DNA of 64,000 nucleotides from positions 186,001-250,000 of the forward strand of contig CAYNHZ010000001.1 in the NCBI GenBank assembly GCA_964397445.1. The letters are read 5' to 3'. The stretch is from CAYNHZ01 sp964397445. GTDB taxonomy: Bacteria > Bacteroidota > Bacteroidia > Bacteroidales > UBA932. This document shows, piece after piece, positions 1-8,990 of this stretch. Numbering within the stretch: position 1 is the first letter of the stretch; every line of letters begins with the position of its first letter. The position numbers and the translations under genes were made by a program. The notes beneath the pieces are model-generated. The model saw only the letters and a list, made by a program, of their open reading frames with translations. It had not been told where the DNA came from and made no database searches.

Positions 1-849
1 TGAGCTATAAACTTCACTATCATTGGCTATTATAAACTGAGGACCTGTCAATTCTGGAAAAATGACACTTTGGTCTATCTCTTCACCGCTATATTTTGGT
101 GTAGCTTGAAACAGAGTAAGAATTTTTGATTTCACACTCGCCGGATCAATATCTCCGACAACAATAATTGCTTGTCTGTCTGGTCTTGACCACATAGTAT
201 AATAGCTTCTTATATCCGATACATCATAAGAATAGACCATATCAAAAATCGCCTCCGGATAGGGGGTGTAATACCTTGTCCCTTTCATAATGTTCCTGCG
301 TAATTGATCATTTCCCCTCCTCTGAAGGTCTAAAATTGACGAAAAATAGTTTGCAAAAAACTCTTTATCGCTTGGCAAACTCTCCGGTAAAATATTTATC
401 CCAGCACTGAAATTAAAAAAAGCGAGTAGTGTAGAATCCATAACAGAGTCCCCCCTTCCCACAGGAACATTGGAAAGACCATAAGCACATTCGTCATTAC
501 CTACCCTCATTTTAAAATCTCTTCTTGACACCATTCCTAGATTGTCCAAATAGGTGAACAAATCACCGTTAGGGAAATTCTTAGTATTTCTAAGCCCCAT
601 TGTAACAAGAAGATCCGTCATACCTTTTTGCCACTCTTGCTCTGAAGCAACACCAACTTTCTGTAAAAGATAAAAGTCAGCATACCCTTTCAAAACAGGA
701 TTTTTGACTAAATAATAAGTCAATCCGTTAGACATCGTCCCCTTCATAATCCTTGGATCATTCGGGAGAACACCTATCTCTTGAGCCGAAATATATGGTG
801 ATATAATCAGAGTTAAAAAGGATAAAATGGAAAAAAATATTGATTTCAT
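1..849 (-). CDS. M16 (pitrilysin/insulinase) family protein, 3' part outside the window
   Basis: The frame is open from the ATG at 849 to the window edge (283 codons), so only the N-terminal portion is visible. Residues 1-22 form a signal peptide ending in ISAQ. The region after it resembles the N-terminal M16 domain: a 'GTMSNGLTYYLVKNP' strand, then the helix that normally holds the zinc motif HxxEH, then 'TKNFPNGDLFTYLDNLGM'. Here that helix reads GMTDLLVTMG (about residues 76-85), with neither histidine nor the glutamate, so this domain should not bind zinc. Later 'RQAIIVVGDI' is typical of M16. It may be the non-catalytic half of a heterodimer or a chaperone-like periplasmic protein. The missing C-terminal part prevents saying whether a second, active domain exists. 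A -7-like TACATTTG lies at 867-874 on the same strand. Confidence 0.8.
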   Translation of the reverse strand, partial: MKSIFFSILSFLTLIISPYISAQEIGVLPNDPRIMKGTMSNGLTYYLVKNPVLKGYADFYLLQKVGVASEQEWQKGMTDLLVTMGLRNTKNFPNGDLFTYLDNLGMVSRRDFKMRVGNDECAYGLSNVPVGRGDSVMDSTLLAFFNFSAGINILPESLPSDKEFFANYFSSILDLQRRGNDQLRRNIMKGTRYYTPYPEAIFDMVYSYDVSDIRSYYTMWSRPDRQAIIVVGDIDPASVKSKILTLFQATPKYSGEEIDQSVIFPELTGPQFIIANDSEVYSS

Positions 850-891
850 TATATGTTTTTTATTTACAAATGTAAAAATAGTATATCAATA

Positions 892-923
892 ATTGGATGA
901 ATAGAGTATTTTTTTTATTTTTG
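892..923 (+). promoter_or_regulatory. Bacteroidota-type promoter for the TPR gene
   Basis: ATTG at 892-895, a 20-base spacer and TATTTTTG at 916-923 match the Bacteroidota sigma-ABfr pattern (-33 TTG/TTTG, -7 TAnnTTTG). It points to the gene starting at 976, leaving a leader of roughly 45 bases. Confidence 0.55.
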
Positions 924-975
924 CCAATTAAGAATTGCATTTGCAAATTTAAAATTACTTAAAAATATTATTTTG

Positions 976-1917
976 ATGAAACATTTATTTACTATTCTTT
1001 TTCTCTCATTACTTTCTTTTTCTATCATCTCTGCACAAGATATGGAGAGTGTTACCAATATTTATAACTCAGGGGCAGTTGCTCTCAATGAAGGGAAGAA
1101 AGCAGAGGCTTTAAAGTTATTTGAAGATGCTCTCGCTCAAGCATTAGTTATCGGTCCTGAGGCAGAGGCTATCGCAACCAATTGCAAAAACACAATTCCA
1201 ACAATAATAATGGCTATCGGAAAGGAACAAACAGCTGCAAAAGAGATAGACAATGCTATTATTACTTTGAAAAAAGCTCTGGAAAAAGCTACAGAATATG
1301 GCGATCAAAATATTATAGATGAAGTTCAATCCCTTATCCCTCAAATTTATGCATCGGAAGGGAACTCAAAACTTAACGATGGCGATTTTGCGGGTGCAAT
1401 AGAAATGTATAAAAAATCTATTGAATATAATCCTAATGATGGTATTGTATATTTGAGAATGGGTATGGCTGCTTCACGTATAAATGATGAAGCCGGCACA
1501 TTAGACGCATTAGAAAAAGCAGCTAAAAATGGTCAAGAGGAGGCTGCCAATAAAGAGTTGTCCAAATATTATTTAAGAAGCTCTATCGACGCATACAAAA
1601 ACAAAGATCTTGAGAAAGCATATGATTTCGCTATCAAATCTGTTGAGTCATCTGAAAATGCACAAGCATACAGTATAGCAGGTAAGACTGCCATCTCTCT
1701 AAAAAAATATGCAGAGGCAGTGAAAGCTTTTGAATCATATCTCTCATTAAATCCAAAAGCAAAAGACGCTAACGCAACAATGTATCAATTAGCCGTGTCT
1801 CTTGAGGCAATAGGTGAAAAAGATAAAGCTTGCGGATATTATAAACAAATTATGGCTGATCCTCAATTTAAAGAGTATGCCACACATAAAGTAACTGTTG
1901 AACTGAAATGCCAATAA
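976..1917 (+). CDS. Exported tetratricopeptide-repeat protein
   Basis: The protein has 313 residues. A signal peptide (MKHLFTILFLSLLSFSIISAQ) is followed by TPR-type helical pairs over most of the length, for example 'NSKLNDGDFAGAIEMYKKSIEYNPNDGIVYLRMG' in the middle and 'KYAEAVKAFESYLSLNPKA' near the end. TPR arrays are protein-docking scaffolds; the partner cannot be named. The start at ATG 976 is preferred over the TTG directly before it because it gives a normal signal peptide. The gene overlaps the following U32 gene by 10 bases, so the two are probably translated from one message although no functional link is known. Function beyond periplasmic or outer-membrane-associated scaffold is unassigned. 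Confidence 0.85.
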   Translation: MKHLFTILFLSLLSFSIISAQDMESVTNIYNSGAVALNEGKKAEALKLFEDALAQALVIGPEAEAIATNCKNTIPTIIMAIGKEQTAAKEIDNAIITLKKALEKATEYGDQNIIDEVQSLIPQIYASEGNSKLNDGDFAGAIEMYKKSIEYNPNDGIVYLRMGMAASRINDEAGTLDALEKAAKNGQEEAANKELSKYYLRSSIDAYKNKDLEKAYDFAIKSVESSENAQAYSIAGKTAISLKKYAEAVKAFESYLSLNPKAKDANATMYQLAVSLEAIGEKDKACGYYKQIMADPQFKEYATHKVTVELKCQ

Positions 1918-3743
1918 AGCTCGAGCTTCTCGCTCCGGCAAAAGATAAAGCAATCGGCATTGCGGCTATAAACTGCGGTGCCGATGCTGTATATATAGCC
2001 GGCCCCTCTTTCGGCGCACGTGAATCCGCCGGCAACTCTTTTTCAGATATTGAGGAGTTGACCGGTTATGCCCACAAATTTGGGGCTAAGGTATATATAG
2101 TCATCAACACCATCATCTACGACTCTGAACTTGAAAAGGTGGAACAGTATCTCAATTTGGCTTATCAATCGGGGTGCGATGCCGTCATAGTGCAAGATAT
2201 GGGGATAACAAAGCTAAAACTGCCACCGATACCCCTCTTTGCATCCACTCAGTGTAATATAAGGACAAAAGAGCAAGCAATGTTTTTAGAATCTGCAGGC
2301 TTCCAAAGGTTGATCCTTGCAAGGGAACTCTCCCTTGAACAAATCAGAGAGATAAGAGAAGCGACTAATTGCGATTTGGAGAGTTTTGTGCACGGAGCTC
2401 TATGTGTTTCATATAGCGGTGAATGCTATATGAGCCAGCACCTTGCAAACAGAAGTGCCAATAGAGGATGTTGCATACAGGCCTGCCGCTCAAAATACGA
2501 TCTTATAGATGATGCCAATAATGTTTTGGTGAAAGACAAAGCACTATTATCTCTTAAAGATCTATCTTTAGCCAACCATATCGGAGAGCTTGTAAATTGC
2601 GGAATATCTTCCTTTAAAATAGAGGGGAGACTAAAAAATATCTCATACGTAAAGAATATCGTTCGGTACTATCGAGATGTGATCGATAGCTTCATCTCCA
2701 ATAATAGCAAGTATGAAAAATCTTCTTTCGGGATTTTGAGAGGGGGCTTCTCTCCAAATCCAGATTACACATTTAACAGAGGCTACACAGATCTGTATAT
2801 CACAGGGAAACGGAGTCAATGGAGCTCGATGGAGAGTGCAAAGGGGATAGGTGAAGAGATCGGTTTGGTAACAGAGGTTGTAAATGGAGAGAAAGGGAAT
2901 TTTGGATTTAGATACTCCCACAATAACGGGGAACAACAGAGAATCAAAAACGGAGATGGACTTTGTTTTATCTCCCAATCTGGGGGCGTGATTGGGATTA
3001 GGGCAGATATTGTTGAAGATAGTTTTGTCAAGACAAAATGGCTGCCCGAATTGAAAAAGGGGGTAAAATTATATAGAAACTACAACATCACTTTCGAAAA
3101 AGAGCTTGAAAAAAACACCCCTATCAGGGTAATCTTAGTAAATCTCTCAATATATATCAATAAATTGACCCCTAACACTTTTCGGATAGATATTAATGGT
3201 GTTTGTGAAAATGGAAAGACCTACACCTCTTCTACAGAGACAGTCGCACAAAAGGCAAACAATATCGAATTGGCAGAGAAGAATATAAGGACACAAATAG
3301 AAAAATCCACCTCTCACTACCTATTTAAAGTTGAAAAAATCGAATACGATTCAATCCCATTTTTACCTCTCTCATTCCTAAACAATTTAAGGAGGGAGAT
3401 TGCTCAAAAAATAGATTCGGAGAGGCCCCCTGTTCAAAAAATGATTGTCACTCACAATATTATACCTCCAAAGGATAATATCCCCCTTAATTGCTCCAAT
3501 CATCTCTCCAGCTTATTTTATAAAGAACTCGGGATTGAGCCCGATACAGCCTTTGAACTTGAGCATAAAAAGGATTTTGAATTGATGAGGACAAAGTATT
3601 GTATCAGATATGAATTGGGGATGTGTTTGAAAGATAATGGGTCGAAGAGAGATACCAGAAAACTGTTTTTACTCAATAACGGAAGAAAATTCCGTCTTAT
3701 ATTTGACTGTGTTAAATGTGAAATGGTGGTCAAACAGAGCTAA
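1908..3743 (+). CDS. U32 family RNA-modification enzyme (RlhA/TrhP-like)
   Basis: The 611-residue protein has an N-terminal TIM-barrel-like U32 domain. Residues 158-176, ESFVHGALCVSYSGECYMS, match the U32 family signature exactly, and Cys166, Cys173, Cys188/189 and Cys193 are candidates for the iron-sulfur ligands of this family. Characterised members hydroxylate RNA rather than cut peptides: TrhP acts on tRNA U34 and RlhA on 23S rRNA C2501. The length (over 600 residues, with a long C-terminal half) is closer to RlhA/YdcP than to the shorter TrhP. A final CVKC pair lies near the C-terminus. It is expected in the cytosol, dependent on prephenate or a similar cofactor route in TrhP/RlhA relatives. 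It is coupled to the upstream TPR gene by a 10-base overlap and abuts the converging holB gene with no spacing. Confidence 0.85.
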   Translation: MPIKLELLAPAKDKAIGIAAINCGADAVYIAGPSFGARESAGNSFSDIEELTGYAHKFGAKVYIVINTIIYDSELEKVEQYLNLAYQSGCDAVIVQDMGITKLKLPPIPLFASTQCNIRTKEQAMFLESAGFQRLILARELSLEQIREIREATNCDLESFVHGALCVSYSGECYMSQHLANRSANRGCCIQACRSKYDLIDDANNVLVKDKALLSLKDLSLANHIGELVNCGISSFKIEGRLKNISYVKNIVRYYRDVIDSFISNNSKYEKSSFGILRGGFSPNPDYTFNRGYTDLYITGKRSQWSSMESAKGIGEEIGLVTEVVNGEKGNFGFRYSHNNGEQQRIKNGDGLCFISQSGGVIGIRADIVEDSFVKTKWLPELKKGVKLYRNYNITFEKELEKNTPIRVILVNLSIYINKLTPNTFRIDINGVCENGKTYTSSTETVAQKANNIELAEKNIRTQIEKSTSHYLFKVEKIEYDSIPFLPLSFLNNLRREIAQKIDSERPPVQKMIVTHNIIPPKDNIPLNCSNHLSSLFYKELGIEPDTAFELEHKKDFELMRTKYCIRYELGMCLKDNGSKRDTRKLFLLNNGRKFRLIFDCVKCEMVVKQS

Positions 3744-4892
3744 TTAAGCCAAAAAAAGAAGATTTCCGAGGTTATAGAAAATCATTTTCGCATTTCCATT
3801 CCCCTCAACAGCTATACGGGCATTATCAAAATAGGTAAAACCTTTCTCCAAAAAACTTTGAGACAATCTACTTGAAAAATACAACACCTTCTCTTTTTCA
3901 CTCGAAGTGCAATACGAAACAGATTCTATTCCGAGATGAGCCATTAATATCTTCCTCATATAACCTTGTGCAAACATACAGAATTCTTTCTGCCTCTCCC
4001 TGCCAAGCTCCACAATCTCGTTATTTACAGATATTACCGAAAGCAGATTCCTCGAAATACACCCCTCAAATAGATTAGAGGTCATTTGAAGATATTTGGC
4101 GTTATCATTATCAGATAATATTGCCCCGGCAGCAACACCAAAACTACCATTACTCCCCCTCGCAAAAGCATAAGCATCATCAGGAGATATTTTAAATTTA
4201 TCCTCTAACCCTTTGGTAAGGGTATCTGTATCAATAGGGAGAATCGGGATAACAAGACAACGAGATCTTATTGTATCGATCACTTTTTCAGGAGATTGTG
4301 AAATGAAGATAAAATATGTACCTGGGAAAGGCTCTTCAACTATTTTCAGTAATCTATTTGCAGCCTCAACTGTCATCCTTTCAGGTAACCATATAATCAT
4401 ATACCTCTTATCCCCCTCATAAGGGCGCATATTCATCTTTGCAAAAATATCTTTTGCCTGTGCAACACTTATTGTCCCCACTTTATCATCGATGCCCAAC
4501 TCACGATTGAGCATATCCTCTGTGAAATAGGGATTTTCCAACACTATATTTCTCCATTCGGAGATAAAATTATCACTGATAACCTTCTTATCCGCACCCG
4601 ATTTTGGTGTCATATTGACCGGAAAGACAAAGTGAAGATCGGGGTGTATCAATTTAGAAATTTTCCTGCAAGAGGGGCACTCTCCGCAAGAGTCTCTCTT
4701 TTGAATATCCCCCTCTTTATAAACTTTTTTGGATGGACAAGAGATATATTGCACTAATGACAAAGCAATCGGCAAGGCACCATAACCACCTCTTTCCACG
4801 AGCATTATCGAGTGACCAACACGACCTTCATCAACCATTGAGATCAATTTCTCCTTTAAAGGCTCGTTTCCTATGACATCTTTAAAAAACAT
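3744..4892 (-). CDS. holB: DNA polymerase III delta' subunit
   Basis: The 382-residue protein is an AAA+ clamp-loader subunit. It contains the zinc-binding CxxCxxC stretch (RDSCGECPSCRKI, about residues 70-83) and the clamp-loader SRC motif in 'IRSRCLVIPI'. The P-loop region reads ERGGYGALPIALS without the GKT lysine, as expected for delta', which does not hydrolyse ATP. With tau/gamma and delta it would open and load the beta clamp. The start was moved to the ATG at 4892 because an upstream in-frame ATG at 4955 would add an unrelated hydrophobic stretch and the FFKDVIGNEPLKEKL opening is the normal N-terminus. It is divergent from ricT-like and gldH, an arrangement common in Bacteroidales. 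Confidence 0.9.
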   Translation of the reverse strand: MFFKDVIGNEPLKEKLISMVDEGRVGHSIMLVERGGYGALPIALSLVQYISCPSKKVYKEGDIQKRDSCGECPSCRKISKLIHPDLHFVFPVNMTPKSGADKKVISDNFISEWRNIVLENPYFTEDMLNRELGIDDKVGTISVAQAKDIFAKMNMRPYEGDKRYMIIWLPERMTVEAANRLLKIVEEPFPGTYFIFISQSPEKVIDTIRSRCLVIPILPIDTDTLTKGLEDKFKISPDDAYAFARGSNGSFGVAAGAILSDNDNAKYLQMTSNLFEGCISRNLLSVISVNNEIVELGRERQKEFCMFAQGYMRKILMAHLGIESVSYCTSSEKEKVLYFSSRLSQSFLEKGFTYFDNARIAVEGNGNAKMIFYNLGNLLFLA

Positions 4893-4994
4893 ATTCTCCA
4901 AAAGTAGGAGAATTATTGGAAATATGCAAACGTTTGAAAAAACCCTATGTGTCAAATTTCAGGTTAATAGCAATATAATATTAAGTTATTTATT

Positions 4995-5002
4995 TACTTT
5001 TG
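4995..5002 (+). promoter_or_regulatory. -7 element upstream of the ricT-like gene
   Basis: TACTTTTG matches TAnnTTTG and lies 16 bases before the ATG at 5019. No clear -33 TTG is placed at the usual distance, so only the -7 half is supported. Confidence 0.35.
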
Positions 5003-5018
5003 TAGATTATTGAATTAT

Positions 5019-6173
5019 ATGGAAGAAAAAAATATTATTTATGACTGTTTACGTGGATGCTCAACAGAGAGGACATCTCATGGTGAACTTATATGTAAAT
5101 ACGATCCGAGTTGTTGCAAATTGGAGGTATTTAATTGGTTAGAGGGAATTAATAAGATAGAGTATCAAAATTATTTCGAAGTCCGTTTTAAAAATACAAG
5201 GAAGTTGTTTTTTGAAAACACCTCAGGGCAACTGCTCAAAACAGGAGACCTTGTGGTTGTTGAGGCTGCTTCCGGACACGATGTTGGTTTTATCACACTT
5301 GAGGGGGCTGTTGTCGCACGCCAAATGATGAGGGATCACATCGATATAAAGACATACGAATTCAAAAAAATTTACAGGAAGGCAAAGCCACTTGATGCTG
5401 AACGGTGGCAAGAGGCAATAATCAGAGAACACCCAACGATGATAAAAGCTCGTCAATTGGCAGCAAGTCTCAATCTAAATATGAAAATAGGGGATGTTGA
5501 ATTTCAAGGTGATGGTACAAAAGCTATCTTTTATTACATCGCAGATGAGAGGGTGGATTTCCGACAATTGATTAAAATCTTTGCAGAGGAGTTTAAGATC
5601 CGGATCGAGATGAAACAGATCGGTGCAAGACAAGAGGCAGGGCTTATTGGTGGACTTGGCGTATGCGGAAGGGCTTTATGCTGTTCAAATTATATGTCTA
5701 ATTTCCAGTCTATCACTACACAAGCTGCAAGATGCCAAGACCTCTCTCTCAATCCTCAGAAACTTGCTGGACAGTGCGGAAAATTGAAATGTTGTATAAA
5801 TTACGAGACCGCAGTTTATATGGACGCACAAAGTAAAGTTCCATATGTTAATGCCCCCTTAGAGCTCAAAGATGGACAGGCGTTTTTGGTTAAGACCGAT
5901 ATTTTAAAAGGCATTATGTGGTTCTCTTATGAGCAAGGCAATTTGTCAAATATGATACCCCTATACACAGAGGATGTTAAAAATATCATCTCTCAAAATC
6001 GTAAGGGTATCAAACCCAACACTATACTCAAGGAACAAGGTGATGAGAGAACAAATGAGTTTATTACTTCCGTAGGAGACGACAATATCGATAGATTTGA
6101 TGATAGACAAAAACAAAACAAATCAAATTATAAAAAGAAGAGAAAACAACAAGGGAGTCGCAATAAGGAATAG
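5019..6173 (+). CDS. ricT: PSP1/RicT (YaaT)-like protein
   Basis: The 384-residue protein carries the PSP1 domain of RicT/YaaT: 'RVDFRQLIKIFAEEF', 'GARQEAGLIGGLGVCGRALCC' and 'AGQCGKLKCCINYE'. The paired CGRALCC and CGKLKCC cysteines are those that hold an iron-sulfur cluster in the Bacillus RicT-RicA-RicF complex, which promotes RNase Y cleavage. Whether it works with an RNase Y here is inference. N-terminal cysteines (YDCLRGC, DPSCCK) are an additional Cys-rich feature. The C-terminus is a lysine-rich basic tail (KSNYKKKRKQQGSRNKE) suggestive of nucleic-acid contact. The ATG at 5019 is chosen over a TTG at 5010. It heads a tightly overlapping operon with gldH and trmB. Confidence 0.85.
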   Translation: MEEKNIIYDCLRGCSTERTSHGELICKYDPSCCKLEVFNWLEGINKIEYQNYFEVRFKNTRKLFFENTSGQLLKTGDLVVVEAASGHDVGFITLEGAVVARQMMRDHIDIKTYEFKKIYRKAKPLDAERWQEAIIREHPTMIKARQLAASLNLNMKIGDVEFQGDGTKAIFYYIADERVDFRQLIKIFAEEFKIRIEMKQIGARQEAGLIGGLGVCGRALCCSNYMSNFQSITTQAARCQDLSLNPQKLAGQCGKLKCCINYETAVYMDAQSKVPYVNAPLELKDGQAFLVKTDILKGIMWFSYEQGNLSNMIPLYTEDVKNIISQNRKGIKPNTILKEQGDERTNEFITSVGDDNIDRFDDRQKQNKSNYKKKRKQQGSRNKE

Positions 6174-6693
6174 ATATCTGATTCTCCTGACAATCTCTCT
6201 TTTGGGCACCTTTACTATTACCTCTTGCGTCAATAATGAGGTCGAATACGAAAAGTATGCTGTTATCTCTACTATCGATGGGAGTATTCCACAATTTGAT
6301 ATAAATATGAGTGACTCTTCTCTGATCTATTCACTTTCATTATCAGCAAGATTCGCAAAGAGAAACCAAATCAATCCCCTCAATTTAGAGATTATTCTTT
6401 TCTCTCCATCAGGGGAAAGATATTGTGATTCTTTACAACTTCCCTCCAATTATAAAAAAATCAAAGGGTATCTGAAAGATTATAAAAATAGTGACAATAA
6501 AATCTTAATGTCGTCATCAATCGATTATTACGATGTACAATGGAAATATAGAGACAATATTCGTCCAAAAGAATACGGTATATGGAAAATGATTGTCAAG
6601 CCGGAAGATATGGATAAAATCTACGAGATAGGTATCCACCTAAAAAGTAAAAAGAAAGAAAATGAGCGGAAAAGACAAACTAAGAAAATTTAG
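6100..6693 (+). CDS. gldH: GldH-like lipoprotein
   Basis: The protein has about 197 residues. After a basic N-terminal stretch of about 20 residues there is a lipoprotein signal peptide, 'YLILLTISLLGTFTITSC', with lipidation at the final Cys. The mature part is a small beta-rich domain of the GldH family: 'LIYSLSLSARFAKRNQ', 'GERYCDSL', 'YGIWKMIVKP'. GldH was defined as a gliding-motility lipoprotein in Flavobacterium, but it is widespread in non-gliding Bacteroidales, so motility should not be assumed. The reading frame overlaps ricT by 74 bases if the ATG at 6100 is used; no nearer ATG, GTG or TTG gives the signal peptide. It overlaps trmB by 32 bases. Confidence 0.75.
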   Translation: MIDKNKTNQIIKRRENNKGVAIRNRYLILLTISLLGTFTITSCVNNEVEYEKYAVISTIDGSIPQFDINMSDSSLIYSLSLSARFAKRNQINPLNLEIILFSPSGERYCDSLQLPSNYKKIKGYLKDYKNSDNKILMSSSIDYYDVQWKYRDNIRPKEYGIWKMIVKPEDMDKIYEIGIHLKSKKKENERKRQTKKI

Positions 6694-7333
6694 AGAAAAT
6701 GAGACTTTTAGATGCCTTATCCAGCCCACAACAGAGGAGGTTTTTCAAAAAGAACATCAGCTAAAGGGGAGATGGAATAGTGCTGTATTCGAAAATAATA
6801 ATCCTATAGTTGTCGAACTTGGTTGCGGTAAAGGGGAATATACGATAGCTCTCGCAAAAAAATACCCCGATAAAAATTTTATCGGAGTAGATATTAAAGG
6901 GGCAAGATTGTGGAAAGGGGCAAAATATGCAACAGAAAACTCAATGCAAAATGTTGCTTTTTTAAGGACAAGAATTGAGTTTATCGAATCTCTTTTCGGG
7001 AAAGAGGAGATATCTGAAATCTGGATAACTTTTGCAGATCCTCAAATCCATAAGGCAAAAAAAAGACTTACAAGTCAATGTTTTTTAGATAAATACAAAA
7101 CATTTCTGACTCCTCAAGGGGTGATAAATCTAAAAACAGACAGCACTATTCTGTACCAATCAACATTAGATGTTATTGCAGAGAACGGACATACACTGAT
7201 CGAAGCAAATAACGATATTTATGGGTCGGGAAGGGCCTCTCAAGACGATATTCTATCGGTAAAAACTTTTTACGAGTCGCAATTTTTATCAAAAGGGATG
7301 GCAATCACCTATCTTCGATTCAAACTCAAATAA
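6662..7333 (+). CDS. trmB: tRNA (guanine-N7)-methyltransferase
   Basis: The 223-residue class I methyltransferase forms m7G46 in tRNA using S-adenosylmethionine. SAM-binding motif I is 'VVELGCGKGEYTIALA' (about residues 50-65), followed by 'NFIGVDIKGARLWKGAKYA' and 'FLRTRIEFI'. The conserved family block 'EIWITFADPQIHKAKKRL' replaces the more usual FPDPWPKKRH version; this is the form seen in Bacteroidota. The ATG at 6662 lies inside the gldH 3' end, suggesting translational coupling. Its 3' end overlaps the converging polyprenyl synthase gene by 8 bases, leaving no room for a separate terminator. Confidence 0.93.
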   Translation: MSGKDKLRKFRENETFRCLIQPTTEEVFQKEHQLKGRWNSAVFENNNPIVVELGCGKGEYTIALAKKYPDKNFIGVDIKGARLWKGAKYATENSMQNVAFLRTRIEFIESLFGKEEISEIWITFADPQIHKAKKRLTSQCFLDKYKTFLTPQGVINLKTDSTILYQSTLDVIAENGHTLIEANNDIYGSGRASQDDILSVKTFYESQFLSKGMAITYLRFKLK

Positions 7334-8312
7334 TAAGGCTGCGTACTATATCTTTTAGGTACGATTTCGAAGGAGACTCCTCCAATTCCCCTAAATACAA
7401 AACTGCCTTGTCGATATACTCTTTCAGCATCTCTTTTGCATCATCCATACCATAATATTTGATAACATATTCACTAACAGAATCTTTAATGGCTATGTTT
7501 TTTGGATTTTCTTTGTTCAGAATATCAATATTTGATATTATTGATAATATACCTACCCCCTTATCTGGGGAATTTTTCATAGCGCACAGAAGGGGGAGGG
7601 TTATTTTTCTCTCCTCAATATCACAAAAGTTATCTTTTCCAATCTGAATCGAGGTGTAATCCAGAATATCATCCCTAATCTGGAAGGATAGCCCGAGACA
7701 AATTGCATATTTTTCAAGGGCATCTACTATATAAGAAGGAGAATCAGAGGCAATTGCAGCACTTTTGATCGAAGCTGTAAAAAGGGAAGCGGTCTTTCTT
7801 TTGATTATCTCAAAATAGTCCTCAAAAGTGGTTTTCAGATCCTCAGACCTCTCCATTTGCAACATTTCACCCTCTGCAAGATCCTCAATTGTTTTGGAAT
7901 AGTTGCGCAATATCTCGTAATTACAATTGTTTGATATTAAGAGATGGATGGCTTTTGAAAGCCAATAATCACCCATTAAAACCGATGCACCGGGTGAAAA
8001 AAGACTCTTTACAGTCAATGACCCCCTTCGCATATCGCTATCATCTACGACATCATCGTGAAGAAGGGTTGCGGTATGTATCAATTCAGATACAGCAGCA
8101 CAGACCAAAGAGGTTTTATTAATAGAACCGCTGCAAGCTTTGGCAGTCACCAAAACAAGCAGCGGTCTTATTTGTTTACCGAAATTATCAAGAAGATAGT
8201 TGTTAATCTTATTAAGTAAATGGTTGTTAGAAATAAGAGACTCTTCTATAAGAGTCTCAAATTCAACCCATTCATCTACATACTCCTCCTTAATATCCGA
8301 TATTTTAAGCAT
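7326..8312 (-). CDS. ispB: Polyprenyl (octaprenyl-type) diphosphate synthase
   Basis: The 328-residue trans-prenyltransferase has the first aspartate-rich motif in LHDDVVDDSDMRRG (Asp86, Asp87, Asp90) and the second in QIRDDILDY (Asp214, Asp215), plus 'GKQIRPLLVL' near residue 46. These bind magnesium and the allylic diphosphate and extend farnesyl diphosphate with isopentenyl diphosphate. Product length, and so use for menaquinone side chain, cannot be read with certainty, although the long-chain family is favoured by overall similarity. It converges on trmB. The upstream neighbour on the same strand is a barrel gene 14 bases away, so read-through is possible. Confidence 0.88.
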   Translation of the reverse strand: MLKISDIKEEYVDEWVEFETLIEESLISNNHLLNKINNYLLDNFGKQIRPLLVLVTAKACSGSINKTSLVCAAVSELIHTATLLHDDVVDDSDMRRGSLTVKSLFSPGASVLMGDYWLSKAIHLLISNNCNYEILRNYSKTIEDLAEGEMLQMERSEDLKTTFEDYFEIIKRKTASLFTASIKSAAIASDSPSYIVDALEKYAICLGLSFQIRDDILDYTSIQIGKDNFCDIEERKITLPLLCAMKNSPDKGVGILSIISNIDILNKENPKNIAIKDSVSEYVIKYYGMDDAKEMLKEYIDKAVLYLGELEESPSKSYLKDIVRSLII

Positions 8313-8326
8313 TTCAAATAAATTGA

Positions 8327-8962
8327 TTAGAAGAAGAATCCCAAAGAGATTTCTGCTCCGTGCATATTACCTAATTCGATATTTGTGTCTTCAATCTTAG
8401 ATGAGAATGTTGCATTAATATCCCAATTGTATTTTGCAGAGATCTGAAACTTCCATATATTCAAACCCAAACCAACCCCAACACCATATTGGAACCTATT
8501 TAGATTTTCCGAATTGAAATTTTTAACAATTGATCCTATTGTTATTTGTGATTTTTCAAATGCTGTGAAACCTACATAAGGAGAGGCAAAAACATAGGGT
8601 TTGAATATTTTTGCAAATCTGAAGCCCCACTGAATATTTACAGGGATACGGATAGTTCCATTTTTAATGACCCCTTTTGCAAAAGCTTCTTCGATCCTCA
8701 CCCCTGTTTGGGTATAAAGAAGCTCCGGCTGTATTTCAAATCCTAATGGGAGATTGAATCTAAAAGCCAAACCCGCATTAAAACCTGTATAAGATTTCAA
8801 ATCATTTAATTGAATGCTTTGAAGATCTTGAAGCTTCATATTTGTAAAATCAAGACCGGCTTTAATACCGAATTGGAAAAATTTGTTATCACCCCCCTGA
8901 GCTGAGGTGCTAAATGATAATAGCAATACAGATGCTATAAGAATACTTAATAATTTTTTCAT
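8327..8962 (-). CDS. PorT-like outer-membrane beta-barrel protein (paralogue 1)
   Basis: The 211-residue protein has a signal peptide (MKKLLSILIASVLLLSFSTSAQ) and alternating amphipathic strands typical of the eight-stranded PorT-like/OmpW-size barrels of Bacteroidota: 'FQFGIKAGLDFTNM', 'YTGFNAGLAFRFNLP', 'EIQPELLYTQTGVRI', 'RIPVNIQWGFRF', 'FQYGVGVGLGLNIW', ending in aromatic-terminated 'AEISLGFFF', the outer-membrane insertion signal. It shares this strand plan with the gene at 9335-10003 and the two are likely duplicates separated by trxA. Specific ligand or role is unknown. Confidence 0.8.
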   Translation of the reverse strand: MKKLLSILIASVLLLSFSTSAQGGDNKFFQFGIKAGLDFTNMKLQDLQSIQLNDLKSYTGFNAGLAFRFNLPLGFEIQPELLYTQTGVRIEEAFAKGVIKNGTIRIPVNIQWGFRFAKIFKPYVFASPYVGFTAFEKSQITIGSIVKNFNSENLNRFQYGVGVGLGLNIWKFQISAKYNWDINATFSSKIEDTNIELGNMHGAEISLGFFF

Positions 8963-8990
8963 AAATTTTTTACTTGGAGATTATATAATA

